Below, piece after piece: positions 37,901 through 44,431 of a stretch of 64,000 bases of DNA; position 1 is the first letter of the stretch; every line of letters starts with the position of its first letter. Source of the DNA: Welwitschia mirabilis (taxonomy: Eukaryota > Gnetophyta > Gnetopsida > Welwitschiales); contig JBOZIK010000001.1 in NCBI GenBank assembly GCA_051453625.1, positions 242,857,576 through 242,921,575 of the forward strand, given 5' to 3'. The notes beneath the pieces are model-generated. The model was not told where the DNA came from. It did not search any database and saw nothing but the letters and a program-made list of their open reading frames with translations. The position numbers were made by a program, and so were the translations under genes.

Positions 37901-40900
37901 NNNNNNNNNNNNNNNNNNNNNNNNNNNNNNNNNNNNNNNNNNNNNNNNNNNNNNNNNNNNNNNNNNNNNNNNNNNNNNNNNNNNNNNNNNNNNNNNNNNN
38001 NNNNNNNNNNNNAGAAGATGAAATACCTAAAAGAAAAAGCATTGCTCTAAAGGCGAGCGAAGAAAATGAAGAATAGACTTCAAGTAATGATGAAGAAGAT
38101 GAGGCTCTAAACTTGCTGATTCAGACCTTCAAAAGATTTCTTAAAAGGAAGAAAGAAGGTAGAGCATCAAGAGGGGGAGTCAAACACGTAAATGACAAAG
38201 GTGAGAATTCTTCCTCATCCATTCAGTGTTTTGAATGTAAGGGTGTGGTTATGTTGCTTATGAGTGTGCCATTAAGAAAAAGGAAAGAAAAGCAAAAGGC
38301 AAAGGGAAGAAGGCATTCAAAAAACTTGGGATGTTCTAGTGACAAAGATCCCTTAAACTTTGGACTAATATCTATACTTGATAAGGTATGCGATTCAGAT
38401 CTTGTTAGCCTTATTTCAAATGATAATCAAGGACCAATATGTTTAGAAACTCAACTATTTAATGACTGTGATTCTGAATTTCAGGATGATGACATTTTTG
38501 CAGCATACAAAAAGCTTTATATTGTTAGTATAGATCTAGGTCAGAAAAATTCTATCCTTAAAGACAAATTATCTATCTAAAACTCAAGTTGTAGGAAGCT
38601 AACAGCAGAATAGAAGAGTTATCTAAAGATTTGCAGAATTCTAGAAGCATAGCAGAAAGATGGACTTAAGGGAGAAACAAACTTAATCAATTACTAGGTA
38701 TAGGTAGATTGCGATTTGACAAAGCCGCTGTGGGAAGTCATTGTGGTAAATCACCTACTTTTTAGTTTTTTGGACCTAGCGTGGAATTACAATCATTTGG
38801 TAAAGTTAGTCTAAGATGTTATTATTGCAATAAATATCAGCATGTACAATTTTCCTGTCTATACAAGAAGTCTATATACTTTGGATACACTAATAACAAT
38901 TTCAGATTTATAAGCAAAACTGTCTCTAAGCCATGGTCATCAAAAGAGCAAACCACCAAACAATGAGTGAGAAAGCATACAATCACATCTCTCTTTGCTC
39001 ATGCGACTTTAAAAGCATAAGAAAAGACAAAATAGTATCTTGATAGTGGATATTCTAGACAAATGACAGGTAACAAGAGTCTTTTAACATCTTTCCAGGA
39101 ATATGATGGAGATGAAGTTAGTTTTGGAGATAACAACAATGACCACATTGTAGGTAAACATTCAACTGTTGTTACTAGTCACCATCCGGTAATAAATGAT
39201 GTTTACCTTATTGATCGTATGAAACATAATTTACTTAGCATTTCACAAATTTGTGATAGAGCTAACATTATATCTTTTTATCAAGACAAATGCATCATTC
39301 GTAGTGCTCTCACTAATCGAGAAATCCTCAGTAGTAGCAGATCAAAATGCATATATGATGACAGGTCTAATGAAGGATGTTACCTAGCTCAAACTAATGA
39401 AGTTGATCTACGACATGGAAGATTCGGACATGAATCTTAGAGATTTAAGGAAAGTATTTTCAAAGGAAATAATCAAAGGTCTTCAAAAATTAAATGCGTC
39501 TCAAGTAAAGGAGAATTCAAAAGGAAGAAGGTTACAATCTCAAAATCATTAGAACCGATAGCAGAGGTGAGTTTGATAATGATAATTTTGAAGATTTTTA
39601 TAGTATTAATGGTATTTGTCATCAATTTTCAACCCCTCAAACTCTTCAACAAAATGGTGTTCTGGAGAGAAAAAATTGAGCCTTGATTGAGATGGTACGT
39701 ACAATGCTGAACGAGCATCCATTACCTCATCATTTTTGGGCTGGAGTAGTCAACATAGCATGCTATATCACTAATAGAGTGTTTCTTCATCTTGGCATAA
39801 AAAGAACTACCTATAAGTTCTACTACGGTAAGAGATCAAATGTAAGTTATTTCAATGTTTTTAGAAGTAAGTGTACAAATCTCAAGGACAAAAATCCATT
39901 AAGCAAGTTTGAGTCCAAATCAGATGATGGAATAGGTTGCTATTGAAAATTTTTGAAACTAAGTTGAAATAACAATTAGAAAAAGTGAATCAAGCAAAGA
40001 CTCAAGAAAGCATATACAAAAATTTATAGTGGTTTAGCAAAAGCCTACTCCACTCTTAAGGGGTACAACAAGCATTTCAACTCCGTGGTTTCTTTCTTCT
40101 CTTGATTTAATACAAAATAACTAATTGACTAAAAGACTTAACCAATAGTTAGAAATATGGATGTTGCATTTAAAAAAAGACAGATNNNNNNNNNNAGCCT
40201 GCACTTAGTAAAAATGTATGACTATAGAATCTGGATGTCTCACCAAGGAGATCTAGATGTCCTAGCTTGTCATTTGGAAATCTATATGGCTACAAACTTG
40301 GAACGTCCCCTCGAGGGACCTCAGACATCCTAAGGTGACAAAACAAAGAGACACACATTTTGAAGTAGCAAGCAAACCTCTTTGAATGAAATCATCATTG
40401 AAACAAGTAATATTCTCAACAATCTCACATTTTCAATGATGAAAACCTTTTGATTAGACCATGATGAACTAAAGGCCAAGCTGCTTTACTTCCCTTGAGG
40501 TTGTGCTCTTATTTGACTATCATGTGTTTAAGAAAACAAATGCACATGGACAAGTTAACGATTGTAACTATCACTGTGCGTCAAGTATAGCTAGTCAGTA
40601 AGTCACGATTAGATCACGAATTGTGCAAATAAAATGTACTACCAAATAATGTGTTAGACAAAGTTAAACACTAAACACTTATGAATACTAAGCACAAGAA
40701 ATGCTTTTAGAATTCACTAAGATTATTGTATCTAACCATAGAATTTATCATGTAAGACAAGATGAAGATGATATAAAGACAACTTCACATAGAATAAACC
40801 ATGAAAGCATTATCTAACTTTTCTTCCCTTTTGTCATCATTGAAGATGAACAAAAAAGACAACTATAAACAAAGAAGAACTACATTCTAATAGCATTTAG

Positions 40901-43900
40901 AAAGTTACATACTAGTGAACCACTTAGCATCAAAAATTTGTACATAGCAAACAATAAAAAACGATTTGTTTAATCATCAAGTACATATAAATTGTAGTAC
41001 AAGAGGATGAGCAAGATCGACACAAGTAGACAAAAGGAAAGAGGGATGAACATAGATTGTTGGAAATTAAGGAGAGGAAGGGGCTACAGAAGAAGGACCA
41101 TCAGGAGAAGGTTTTGCTTCTTCTTTTCCCATGTGAAGAATCAGGAATGCCATAACCATATGCTTGTAATCCAAATTTAATTCTGTCAATCTTTAATTCC
41201 ATCTTAATGATATGTTGACTACAAGAAATGTTTATTTGCATAGACTCTTGCAAGGTCAGTTACTATTTTGTTCCTCTATGCTGATGATATGCTGAATATA
41301 GGAAATGATGTCTTTGAGATTAACAAGTTGAAGGCTAAAATGGCAAAGGAATTTTCCACAATAGATATCAGGAAGACTAAGAAAATTCTTGTCGTTAAGA
41401 GTGAAAGCAATAGGAAAGCACCAAAACATTTGATTGAATCAAACCAAGTGCATTGGCAAGGTATTGAAAAGATTTAATATGTCAAATTGTGATCTTGTCT
41501 CTACACCTCTGGCAGGTCATTTCCAGAGACATGTAAAAGTAGTGCACCAATTGATAAAATCACGAATTATGCATCAATTGTTGCATCCTTAATATCTGCC
41601 ATGGTTTGTACTAGGCCGCACATTGCATATGTAGTGGCACTTGTCTTTAGGTCTATGAACAATCCTCAAATAGCTCATTGAGAAGTTGTTAAATGGGTTT
41701 TGCAATATCTAAAGGGGAGTAAGCATGTCTCCTTATGTTTTGAAGGCTCACCTATGAGACCTATTGGGTATGTAGATTCAAATTTTGCCAGTTGCATGGA
41801 TTCTAGAAAGCCTAGTACAAGGTTTGTTTTACAATTGGTGATGATGTTGTTAGCTAGGTGTCATGTTTGCAAAGTTTGGTGACCCTCTCTACTACATAGG
41901 TTAAATATATTACTATAGTGGAGGCAACAAAGGAGATGATGTGCATGAGAAAGATGCTTGGATGTCTTGGACTTCTCCAAGCCAAATATATTGTTTATTG
42001 CGACAACCAAAGTGTAATCCACTTGACTAAGAAGGTTGCATATCTACAAGGACAAAGCACATTAACATGAAGTACCACTTCCTCAGGGACATTTCTGAGG
42101 CAAATATTCTACAAATTGATAAAGCTAGCATGAAGCACATGGCTGATTTCCTAACTAAGGAAATGGATGGAGCAAAGCATGATTCCTACATGTTTGGCAT
42201 TGAACTTGGAGACATGTAACCTTGGAAAGTGGTGCGTCTCTTAGAGCTAGAAGCTAAAACTCATTTAGGAGACTAAAAGTGTGTCTTCCAAGTATGAGTT
42301 GTTATACTGTGAAGCCAAATTTTTGCCCTTTGCAATGTTATGTTTCATTGTTAACGTGTTTTTTTTAAAAAAAAAAAAATCTAAGATTGTTTTAAAATAA
42401 TTTCACCTTGGGTTTCAATTCATACTTGTAATGAAGAGGAATAGGTTTGGAGTGTTCTGGGAGATTTTGCCCTTCATCTATTTAATCCCCTTGTGAGGTT
42501 GTGTTGGGACATCAACCTGTTTTGGACAATATTTGGCTTGAGGAGCAGTTCCCTCTAAATTGGCTGAGAGCTGAAGCTTGAAGCCCTTTTTGTCTTGTTT
42601 GTAAGCTTGTCTTTTTAACAAGAGCTCTGGACTATTTTCCTGTAGATGTTTCCTTCAACTTTTGAGGGTTTTACCATGTAAGGCTTTGTCTTTTTTGTGT
42701 GCATTTGTCTTCTTGCTATCATTAACATGTTTAATTCAAGTTGCAGACAAGGCTTTGTATGCTGATGACCTGATTATGTTGTATAGCCTCGCTGCACTTA
42801 GTTTGTAGAGCTGGAACTAATTCTAAGCAAGTTGCAGATCGCTGAAAAGGAATAAGAACTTAGATGCGAATATTAGCAAGTTCAATTTTACTATTAGTCT
42901 ATTCTTAACATATATGATTCTTGTCAACATCTCTCTCAAAAAATGTGTCATAATTCAATGTGTATTGTGTGAGAATGTTGAACCGGATTTTTGGAAATGT
43001 TTATACCAGTAGAATCATCATAGTAGATTGGGATCCAATTATATTCCATGCCAAAATCTCTCACTATTATCTTCACCTGTAGAATTTGGGCACAACAGCT
43101 ACCGACTGTGATATCTTCCACCTTTTCCATGTATAAAGATAAAGAGTTTTGCTTTTTACTTGACAAAGAGATCAACAATTTCTCACAAAAAAGCAATTCC
43201 CACTTGAATTCCTGTCAACTTTAGATTCTGCTCAATTAGAATCACTATAACCTGCAAGGTCAGAACAAGTTGTCTATGGACACCAAATCTCATAGTTTAT
43301 AGTGCTGTTGACATGCCATAGGATCTTCTTGAGAATGGCTGACAATGGCTGTATTGGTACTCCTTAGGCTTGGATTAGTACACAGGCTAAGTTTCATTTA
43401 TTCTGATTTCTTTATTTTAATTATCTAGGATAATTAATGTATTGGTAACTAGACACATTTGTTTGTGTGCTTCGGTTTGACAGTGCTACACATTAACACA
43501 TGCGGAGTTGCTGACATTGAAAAGTAGACTCATCTTGCATACGTTTCTTGCTAAGTACCTTTATTATTTATTAATCTTCTGTCTCTAACTAATTTGTTTA
43601 GGCATATACTGCCATGTCATTCTTGATTAACATGAATCTTTGTATCAATTTTCAATAGGTGGTGAAAATGAAACCAAAGAGTTTCTCAATAAACCAGTGC
43701 ATGACCTTAGCAAAGGACTATTAAATGAGAAGAAGAATGGATGTGTCAATCATCCTTTTCCTTTGAACATGATCATTAAACCCTGGGTTCTTGGTGAGGA
43801 ATTTTACCGGATTTCAAAATTTGGTATTGTTCAGTATGTAAGTACTGTCCTTGTGGTCTTTAGTGCCTTGCTTTTTCTTTTTCTTCTTTTCTTTTCTTTT

Positions 43901-44431
43901 TCTTTCCTTTGTTCTCATTGGCTGTTTCTATCCAGATGATTCTTAAGACAGTCTGTGCACTTTTGGCATTGATACTGGAACTTTGTGGAGCTTATGGAGA
44001 TGGACATTTCAAATGGAACTATGGGTGTGTAAGCAAGTTTACCTTGTCTAACAATCTTTTTATCTCTTTCCAACAAACCTTTCTGCTGTATTTACCTTTT
44101 ACTTGCCAGTTTTCTAAGGTGTCATCAGTCTTCTTACATTTCACGTTCACAATAGTATTTTTATCATTTTTACAGATATCCTTATATCACAATAGTCCTG
44201 AACTTCAGCCAGACATGGGCATTGTACTGTCTTGTGCAATTTTATTCAGTTACTCATGAAGAACTGTGGCAGATCAGGCCATTAGCAAAATTTATCAGTT
44301 TTAAAGCAATCGTGTTTGCAACTTGGTGGCAAGGAGTAGCCATTGCTATCATCTGCTCATTAGGCTCTCTTAAAAGTTCCTTGCCTCAGGGGTTTCAAAC
44401 CAGTTTGCAGGATTTCCTGATTTGCATAGAA
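17358..44431 (+). CDS. LAZ1 / TMEM184 / OST-alpha (DUF300) family membrane protein, partial gene, five exons
   Basis: Five exons join in phase to 230 codons without a stop. The conserved family landmarks occur in the right order: EQKWIICILLMVPIYASES, CDILRNCYEAFALYSFGNYL, NHPFPLN with KPWVLGEEFY, KFGIVQY, NFSQTWALYCLVQFY, and FATWWQGVAI. Known members are seven-helix membrane proteins related to the animal organic solute transporter alpha subunit. Plant LAZ1 acts at the tonoplast/endomembrane system and has been linked to cell death and brassinosteroid signalling; function here is by family only. Introns are 4798, 21337, 98 and 151 bp, and the next exceeds 19.5 kb. All ten splice borders are GT/AG. 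Upstream exons with the first membrane segment and the C-terminal exons are not seen. Intact frames argue for a working gene, but a pseudogene fragment cannot be excluded. Confidence 0.88.
17415..22212 (+). other. Intron of 4798 bp in the DUF300 gene
   Basis: It is bounded by GTATGT and TTTTTTGCAG. I recognise no transposon domain in it. It contains a T-rich tract at 17889-17915 and a pyrimidine-rich run at 22087-22100. A segment at 21302-21387 has good acceptor and donor sequences but does not fit the reading phase; see findings. Confidence 0.7.
22213..22321 (+). CDS. DUF300 gene, exon with CDILRNCYEAFALY
   Basis: The exon is 109 bp: 36 codons plus one base, so the following intron is in phase 1. 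It has acceptor TTTTTTGCAG and donor G/GTAATG. It encodes the most conserved family signature (CYEAFALYSFGNYLIACLG), which spans a membrane helix and leads into the cytosolic loop with GGE. Confidence 0.92.
23492..23705 (+). repeat. Diverged direct repeat, left copy
   Basis: A segment starting AATTCAAGCTTAGGG and containing GGGAGAATT...AAGCCTGA, GGGTTTAGAAG and ATTGGGAACATGA recurs in altered form at 25908-26080, on the other side of the gypsy integrase fragment. The pair could be remains of LTRs or of a duplicated repeat. I cannot place it in a family. Confidence 0.45.
24226..25460 (-). pseudogene. Ty3/gypsy integrase remnant
   Basis: In minus-strand order there is an RNase H/integrase zinc-region echo (NTCRLCLSCE), then FDIAWPFQVWGLDLM (25460-25026), which matches the 'SPWPFSxWGMDxIG' start of the integrase core in Tat/Ogre/Athila-like gypsy elements. 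Next comes a decayed core end with SVEAVLPIKLSIPS (24918-24556; usually GMEAVLPIEIEIPS). Last is the C-terminal FAPNWIGPYIIH with LPQPINSN (24456-24226). The three pieces are in different frames with stops. Gag, protease and RT are not seen. Confidence 0.75.
25540..25764 (-). repeat. LTR-like fragment ending at a gap
   Basis: On the plus strand it begins TGTTAGAAAAATGCAGCAG and contains GGAAAACCCCCATGTGGGG and GTAGAGCTCTCTATTAGAATG, phrasing I know from the transcribed part of plant LTRs. The minus strand shows a TATATAAAG box near 25746-25755. It runs into 100 N at 25765. It may be the 5' LTR of the gypsy remnant to its left, but no primer site is clear. Confidence 0.45.
25765..25907. other. 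Assembly gap (100 N) followed by 43 consecutive C
   Basis: N covers 25765-25864 and an uninterrupted run of 43 C follows at 25865-25907. A long C homopolymer at a contig edge is likely a sequencing or assembly artefact rather than biology. The frames encoding poly-Gly or poly-Pro there are meaningless. Confidence 0.8.
25908..26080 (+). repeat. Diverged direct repeat, right copy
   Basis: This is the partner of 23492-23705. The shared order is AATTCAAGCC, GAGAATTCA, GGTTTA-A, GGGAAAGG and ATTGGGGAACATGA. The two copies flank the gypsy remnant and the gap. Confidence 0.45.
26236..26640 (+). repeat. E-like LTR, first of a direct pair
   Basis: It opens with GCGAAGCCAAATCTA and shares TTTTATTTTA-AGTATATGTAAGGG and ATATGCCAAAAATAAATT-type runs with the copy at 27481-27824. 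The overall plan matches the E-family LTRs (GTGAAGCCAAAT opening, then CACCTTGGG). Boundaries are approximate. Confidence 0.6.
27481..27824 (+). repeat. E-like 5' LTR with primer site
   Basis: It starts GGTGAAGTCAAATC and ends ATAACA at 27824. After two bases comes TAGTATTAGAGG (27827-27838), a degraded copy of TGGTATCAGAGC. A gag remnant follows from 27926, so this is the 5' LTR of a plus-strand element. The related LTR about 1.25 kb upstream belongs to a second, adjacent or older copy. Confidence 0.65.
27926..28215 (+). pseudogene. Copia gag fragment (E-like)
   Basis: The plus strand reads NHYYDLWKIKVEDLLYERDL, close to the 'NFxLWKxxMxDLLxxxxL' start of gag in Tork-type copia elements. It follows the primer site at 27827 at the expected distance. 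Stops soon interrupt it, and I cannot follow pol domains further. Confidence 0.65.
28760..29683 (-). repeat. Possible SIRE-like LTR with polypurine tract
   Basis: On the minus strand ACAGGGGGAGATGG (29686-29699) looks like a polypurine tract and is directly followed by TGTCAAATGAATT, an LTR-like start. About 0.9 kb later lies TTCACCCTCTCACAT (near 28795), resembling the conserved LTR end box of the SIRE-like elements here. No partner LTR is seen. The call rests on these two ends only. Confidence 0.35.
30122..30253 (+). repeat. Tandem duplication, 66-bp unit, two copies
   Basis: TTTATTGTT(A/G)AAAACCAT... begins at 30122 and again at 30188. The two 66-bp units differ at only a few bases (for example AAACATAGGCG versus AAAAATAGGTG). 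It is a recent local duplication. Confidence 0.85.
30335..31060 (+). repeat. Two pyrimidine-rich blocks, each followed by a GGCATGGAATCT motif
   Basis: C/T-only stretches cover about 30338-30458 and 30805-30985. Each is followed by variants of GGCATGGAATCT and CTATGCC/CCATGC. The arrangement suggests a duplicated unit of roughly 0.5 kb, perhaps part of a gypsy LTR or leader. Leucine/serine-rich frames read from it are compositional artefacts. Confidence 0.55.
31061..32600. other. Unassigned intronic repeat-like DNA
   Basis: I recognise no domain. The stretch is pyrimidine-rich on the plus strand and contains short open frames without family resemblance. It may be the body of an unknown LTR or non-autonomous element. 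Confidence 0.35.
32654..33674 (-). pseudogene. Third ORF of element H, env-like / plant transposon protein type, broken
   Basis: From an ATG at 33674 the minus strand gives MPKGMSSPKASK and then a frame with a few stops through NEKLEANKDLCGSKLNW and LLPHYHVLLVFTYNALPLAS. A frameshift follows near 33180. Then come SHLDKHKSQAPPIQLLLVNI, KPIAPIDHSMLTQRHALFDS and, in 32905-32654, YRLDSTWRHMKVAIVSYGMY with an acidic serine-rich tail. The segments align in order with the third ORFs of A and B (HQLQPHKRR, KPMGPIDHAP, HHLDSRS). This is a separate, more diverged family. Its leader (33675-33800) is rich in C and T, and a perfect GGGACGTCCC lies at 33929-33938. Confidence 0.6.
34101..34515 (+). repeat. 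E-family 5' LTR (copy E2), with internal N gap
   Basis: TGTAGAACCAATTTTATTG... aligns with the LTR at 42308-42727, including AATGTTATGTTT, TTAATTGATACTTGTAAT-type and CCCCTTGTGAGGTTGTGTT. 83 N lie at 34343-34425. A gag remnant of the same lineage follows, so I read it as the 5' LTR of the element whose 3' LTR is at 42308. Confidence 0.7.
34530..35329 (+). pseudogene. Copia gag remnant of element E2
   Basis: Decayed gag wording appears around 34530-34760. It is followed near 35190-35320 by a basic region and a broken zinc knuckle (VCFYREKG...KDCCQC), which normally reads CYxCGKxGHxKRDC. It stops exactly where the LTR of element D begins (35330), suggesting D inserted into this gag end. Confidence 0.55.
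35330..36498 (+). repeat. 5' LTR of SIRE-like element D
   Basis: It starts TGTTGGAGAAATG and ends GGTCATAACA. It is 1169 bp, the same length as LTR1 of the A/B family. In order it holds a GACGTCC-type array (35515-35770), a TATA box TATAAATA (35936-35943), a conserved U5 phrase ACCACTATAAA (about 36324) and the terminal box ATTCACACCCCCTCTAGG (about 36462-36480). The primer site follows after two bases. Confidence 0.82.
35515..35770 (+). promoter_or_regulatory. U3 array of GACGTCC / GACATCC motifs, element D LTR
   Basis: Around nine copies of GGGGACATCC / GGGGATGTCC / GAGGACGTCC are spaced about 20-40 bp, partly as longer repeats including CTTGTGTGCAGT. They lie upstream of the TATA box at 35936. 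GACGTC is an ACGT-core palindrome of the kind bound by plant bZIP factors; binding is an inference. Confidence 0.6.
36501..36512 (+). promoter_or_regulatory. Primer-binding site of element D (degraded)
   Basis: TACTATTAGAGC matches TGGTATCAGAGC at nine of twelve positions. It sits two bases after the LTR end and is followed by TTGGTGCTCTAG, a common continuation in this lineage. Confidence 0.8.
36558..38329 (+). pseudogene. Copia gag of element D
   Basis: The frame begins with SSSYLSYLEGQAV and FDGNNYIHWSSKM. The start codon appears mutated (ATCG for ATGG near 36554). A GC-rich insertion-like run at 36612-36650 encodes PRPRPPLPH where relatives have only RPPFFDG. Later parts are MSIKFRQKITVIEESKDTYK (37131 on), a gap, and a zinc knuckle near 38227 (CFECKG...) that is shifted by one base and lacks a clear histidine. 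Stops are present. Confidence 0.75.
37296..38012. other. Gap of 717 N with overlapping flanks
   Basis: The last 49 bases before the gap (37247-37295) and the first 49 after it (38013-38061) are identical except for one base. This is best explained by two overlapping contig ends, so the gap probably represents no missing sequence. Frames of 250-300 codons drawn through it are not real. Confidence 0.85.
38350..39945 (+). pseudogene. Gag tail, protease and integrase of element D
   Basis: After a heptad-rich acidic part (38350-38580) comes a CX2CX4HX4C knuckle, CYYCNKYQHVQFSC (38808-38850). Protease follows with YLDSGYSRQMTG (about 39037-39072; DSG intact) and the pre-integrase part with GHES at 39440. 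The integrase core has RTDSRGEFDND and QQNGVLERKN (catalytic Glu retained), then HFWAGVVNIACYITNRVF. It ends abruptly at 39930-39945 in KSDDGIG, where LTR F begins. Stops separate the pieces; RT and RNase H of D are absent. Confidence 0.8.
39930..40421 (-). repeat. SIRE-like LTR fragment F
   Basis: The minus-strand start TGTTGAGAATATTACTTGTTT at 40421 and the purine-rich AAAATGTGAGAT beside it mark a 3' LTR and polypurine tract. It contains TATAGTGGTTTAGC (plus reading), as in the LTRs at 53892 and 63695, and four or five GATGTC/GACATCC/AACGTCC motifs at 40237-40335. At about 490 bp it is shorter than its relatives, so it carries deletions. Ten N lie at 40186-40195. Confidence 0.65.
40422..41250 (-). 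pseudogene. 3' internal part of element F with third-ORF tail
   Basis: At 41180-41050 the minus strand reads LNLDYKHMVMAFLILHMGK and then an acidic/proline tail (EEAKPSPDGPSSVAPSSP) with a stop. The position just inside the 3' LTR and the LD...HM-VA pattern match the end of the third ORF in A, B and H. The rest, up to 40422, is non-coding 3' DNA. It breaks off at about 41250 against RT sequence of another element. Confidence 0.5.
41255..42230 (+). pseudogene. Copia RT end and RNase H of element E2
   Basis: The plus strand begins FLYADDMLNIGNDVFEINKL, with the active-site box reading YADD instead of YVDD. It then has SAMVCTRPHIAYVVAL, YLKGSKHVSLCFEG and GYVDSNFASCMDSRKPSTRF. Finally come YCDNQSVIHLTK and FLTKEMDGAKHD. 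The wording (VCTRPDIAHAV, CDNQSAIHLAKN) is that of the Tork / Tnt1-like lineage, different from the SIRE-like elements. It is broken by several stops and frameshifts. The 3' LTR follows at 42308. Confidence 0.82.
42308..42727 (+). repeat. 3' LTR of element E2
   Basis: It runs from TGTGAAGCCAAAT to CATTAACA, 420 bp, and aligns with 34101-34515 and in part with 1562-1840. It contains GAGGTTGTGTTGGGACATC and CTTGTTTGTAAGCTTGTC. An A/T homopolymer pair lies at 42360-42380. I could not find a convincing 5-bp duplication shared with 34096-34100. Confidence 0.75.
42948..43350 (-). pseudogene. Copia RNase H fragment, probably from element H
   Basis: The minus strand reads SSKKQNSLSL, GSCCAQILQVK and INISKNPVQHSHTIHIEL, the RNase H end of a SIRE-like element; the CDN box is altered to YDD. 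It lies just right of element E2, while the third ORF of a SIRE-like element (32654-33674) lies just left of E2, both on the minus strand. This order fits one element H split by E2 between pol and its third ORF. Confidence 0.7.
43659..43837 (+). CDS. DUF300 gene, exon with HPFPLN and KPWVLGEEFY
   Basis: The exon is 179 bp, entering in phase 1 and leaving in phase 0, with acceptor TTTCAATAG and donor GTAAGT. It covers the variable cytosolic loop (GGENETKEF...LLNEKKNG) and then the conserved NHPFPLN, the KPW-LG-EFY block and KFGIVQY at the next membrane helix. Confidence 0.92.
43936..44024 (+). CDS. DUF300 gene, exon with MILKTVCALLALILE
   Basis: The exon is 89 bp, phase 0 to phase 2, after a pyrimidine-rich 98-bp intron ending TATCCAG; the donor is GG/GTGTGT. 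It encodes a hydrophobic membrane helix followed by CGAYGDGHFKWNYG, the conserved 'GxYGEGxFxWxYG' loop. Confidence 0.9.
44176..44431 (+). CDS. DUF300 gene, exon with NFSQTWALYCLVQFY
   Basis: The exon is 256 bp, entering in phase 2 (completing a glycine codon) and leaving in phase 0 at ICIE/GTATGT. It carries YPYITIVLNFSQTWALYCL, the PLAKFISFKAIVFATWWQGV helix region and the loop to LQDFLICIE. In the family this is followed by 'MxxAAxxHxYxFP', which I do not find in the rest of the window. Confidence 0.92.

Larger units (their letters stand above)
22322..43658 (+). other. Giant intron of 21,337 bp filled with retroelements
   Basis: It begins GTAATG and ends TTTCAATAG. The flanking exons fit in phase (G / GTGGTGAA gives Gly-Gly-Glu), so splicing across it is expected. 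Inside lie gypsy integrase remains, E-family LTRs, the nested H/E/D/F copia cluster and sequence I cannot name (22322-23490, 31031-32600). Elements occur in both orientations. The length estimate includes N runs totalling about 910 bp. Confidence 0.85.

Noticed and set aside
37131-38042. Frames of 250-300 codons on both strands through the N run
   Set aside because: They are created by translating N. Only the first ~55 codons on the plus strand are real gag sequence.
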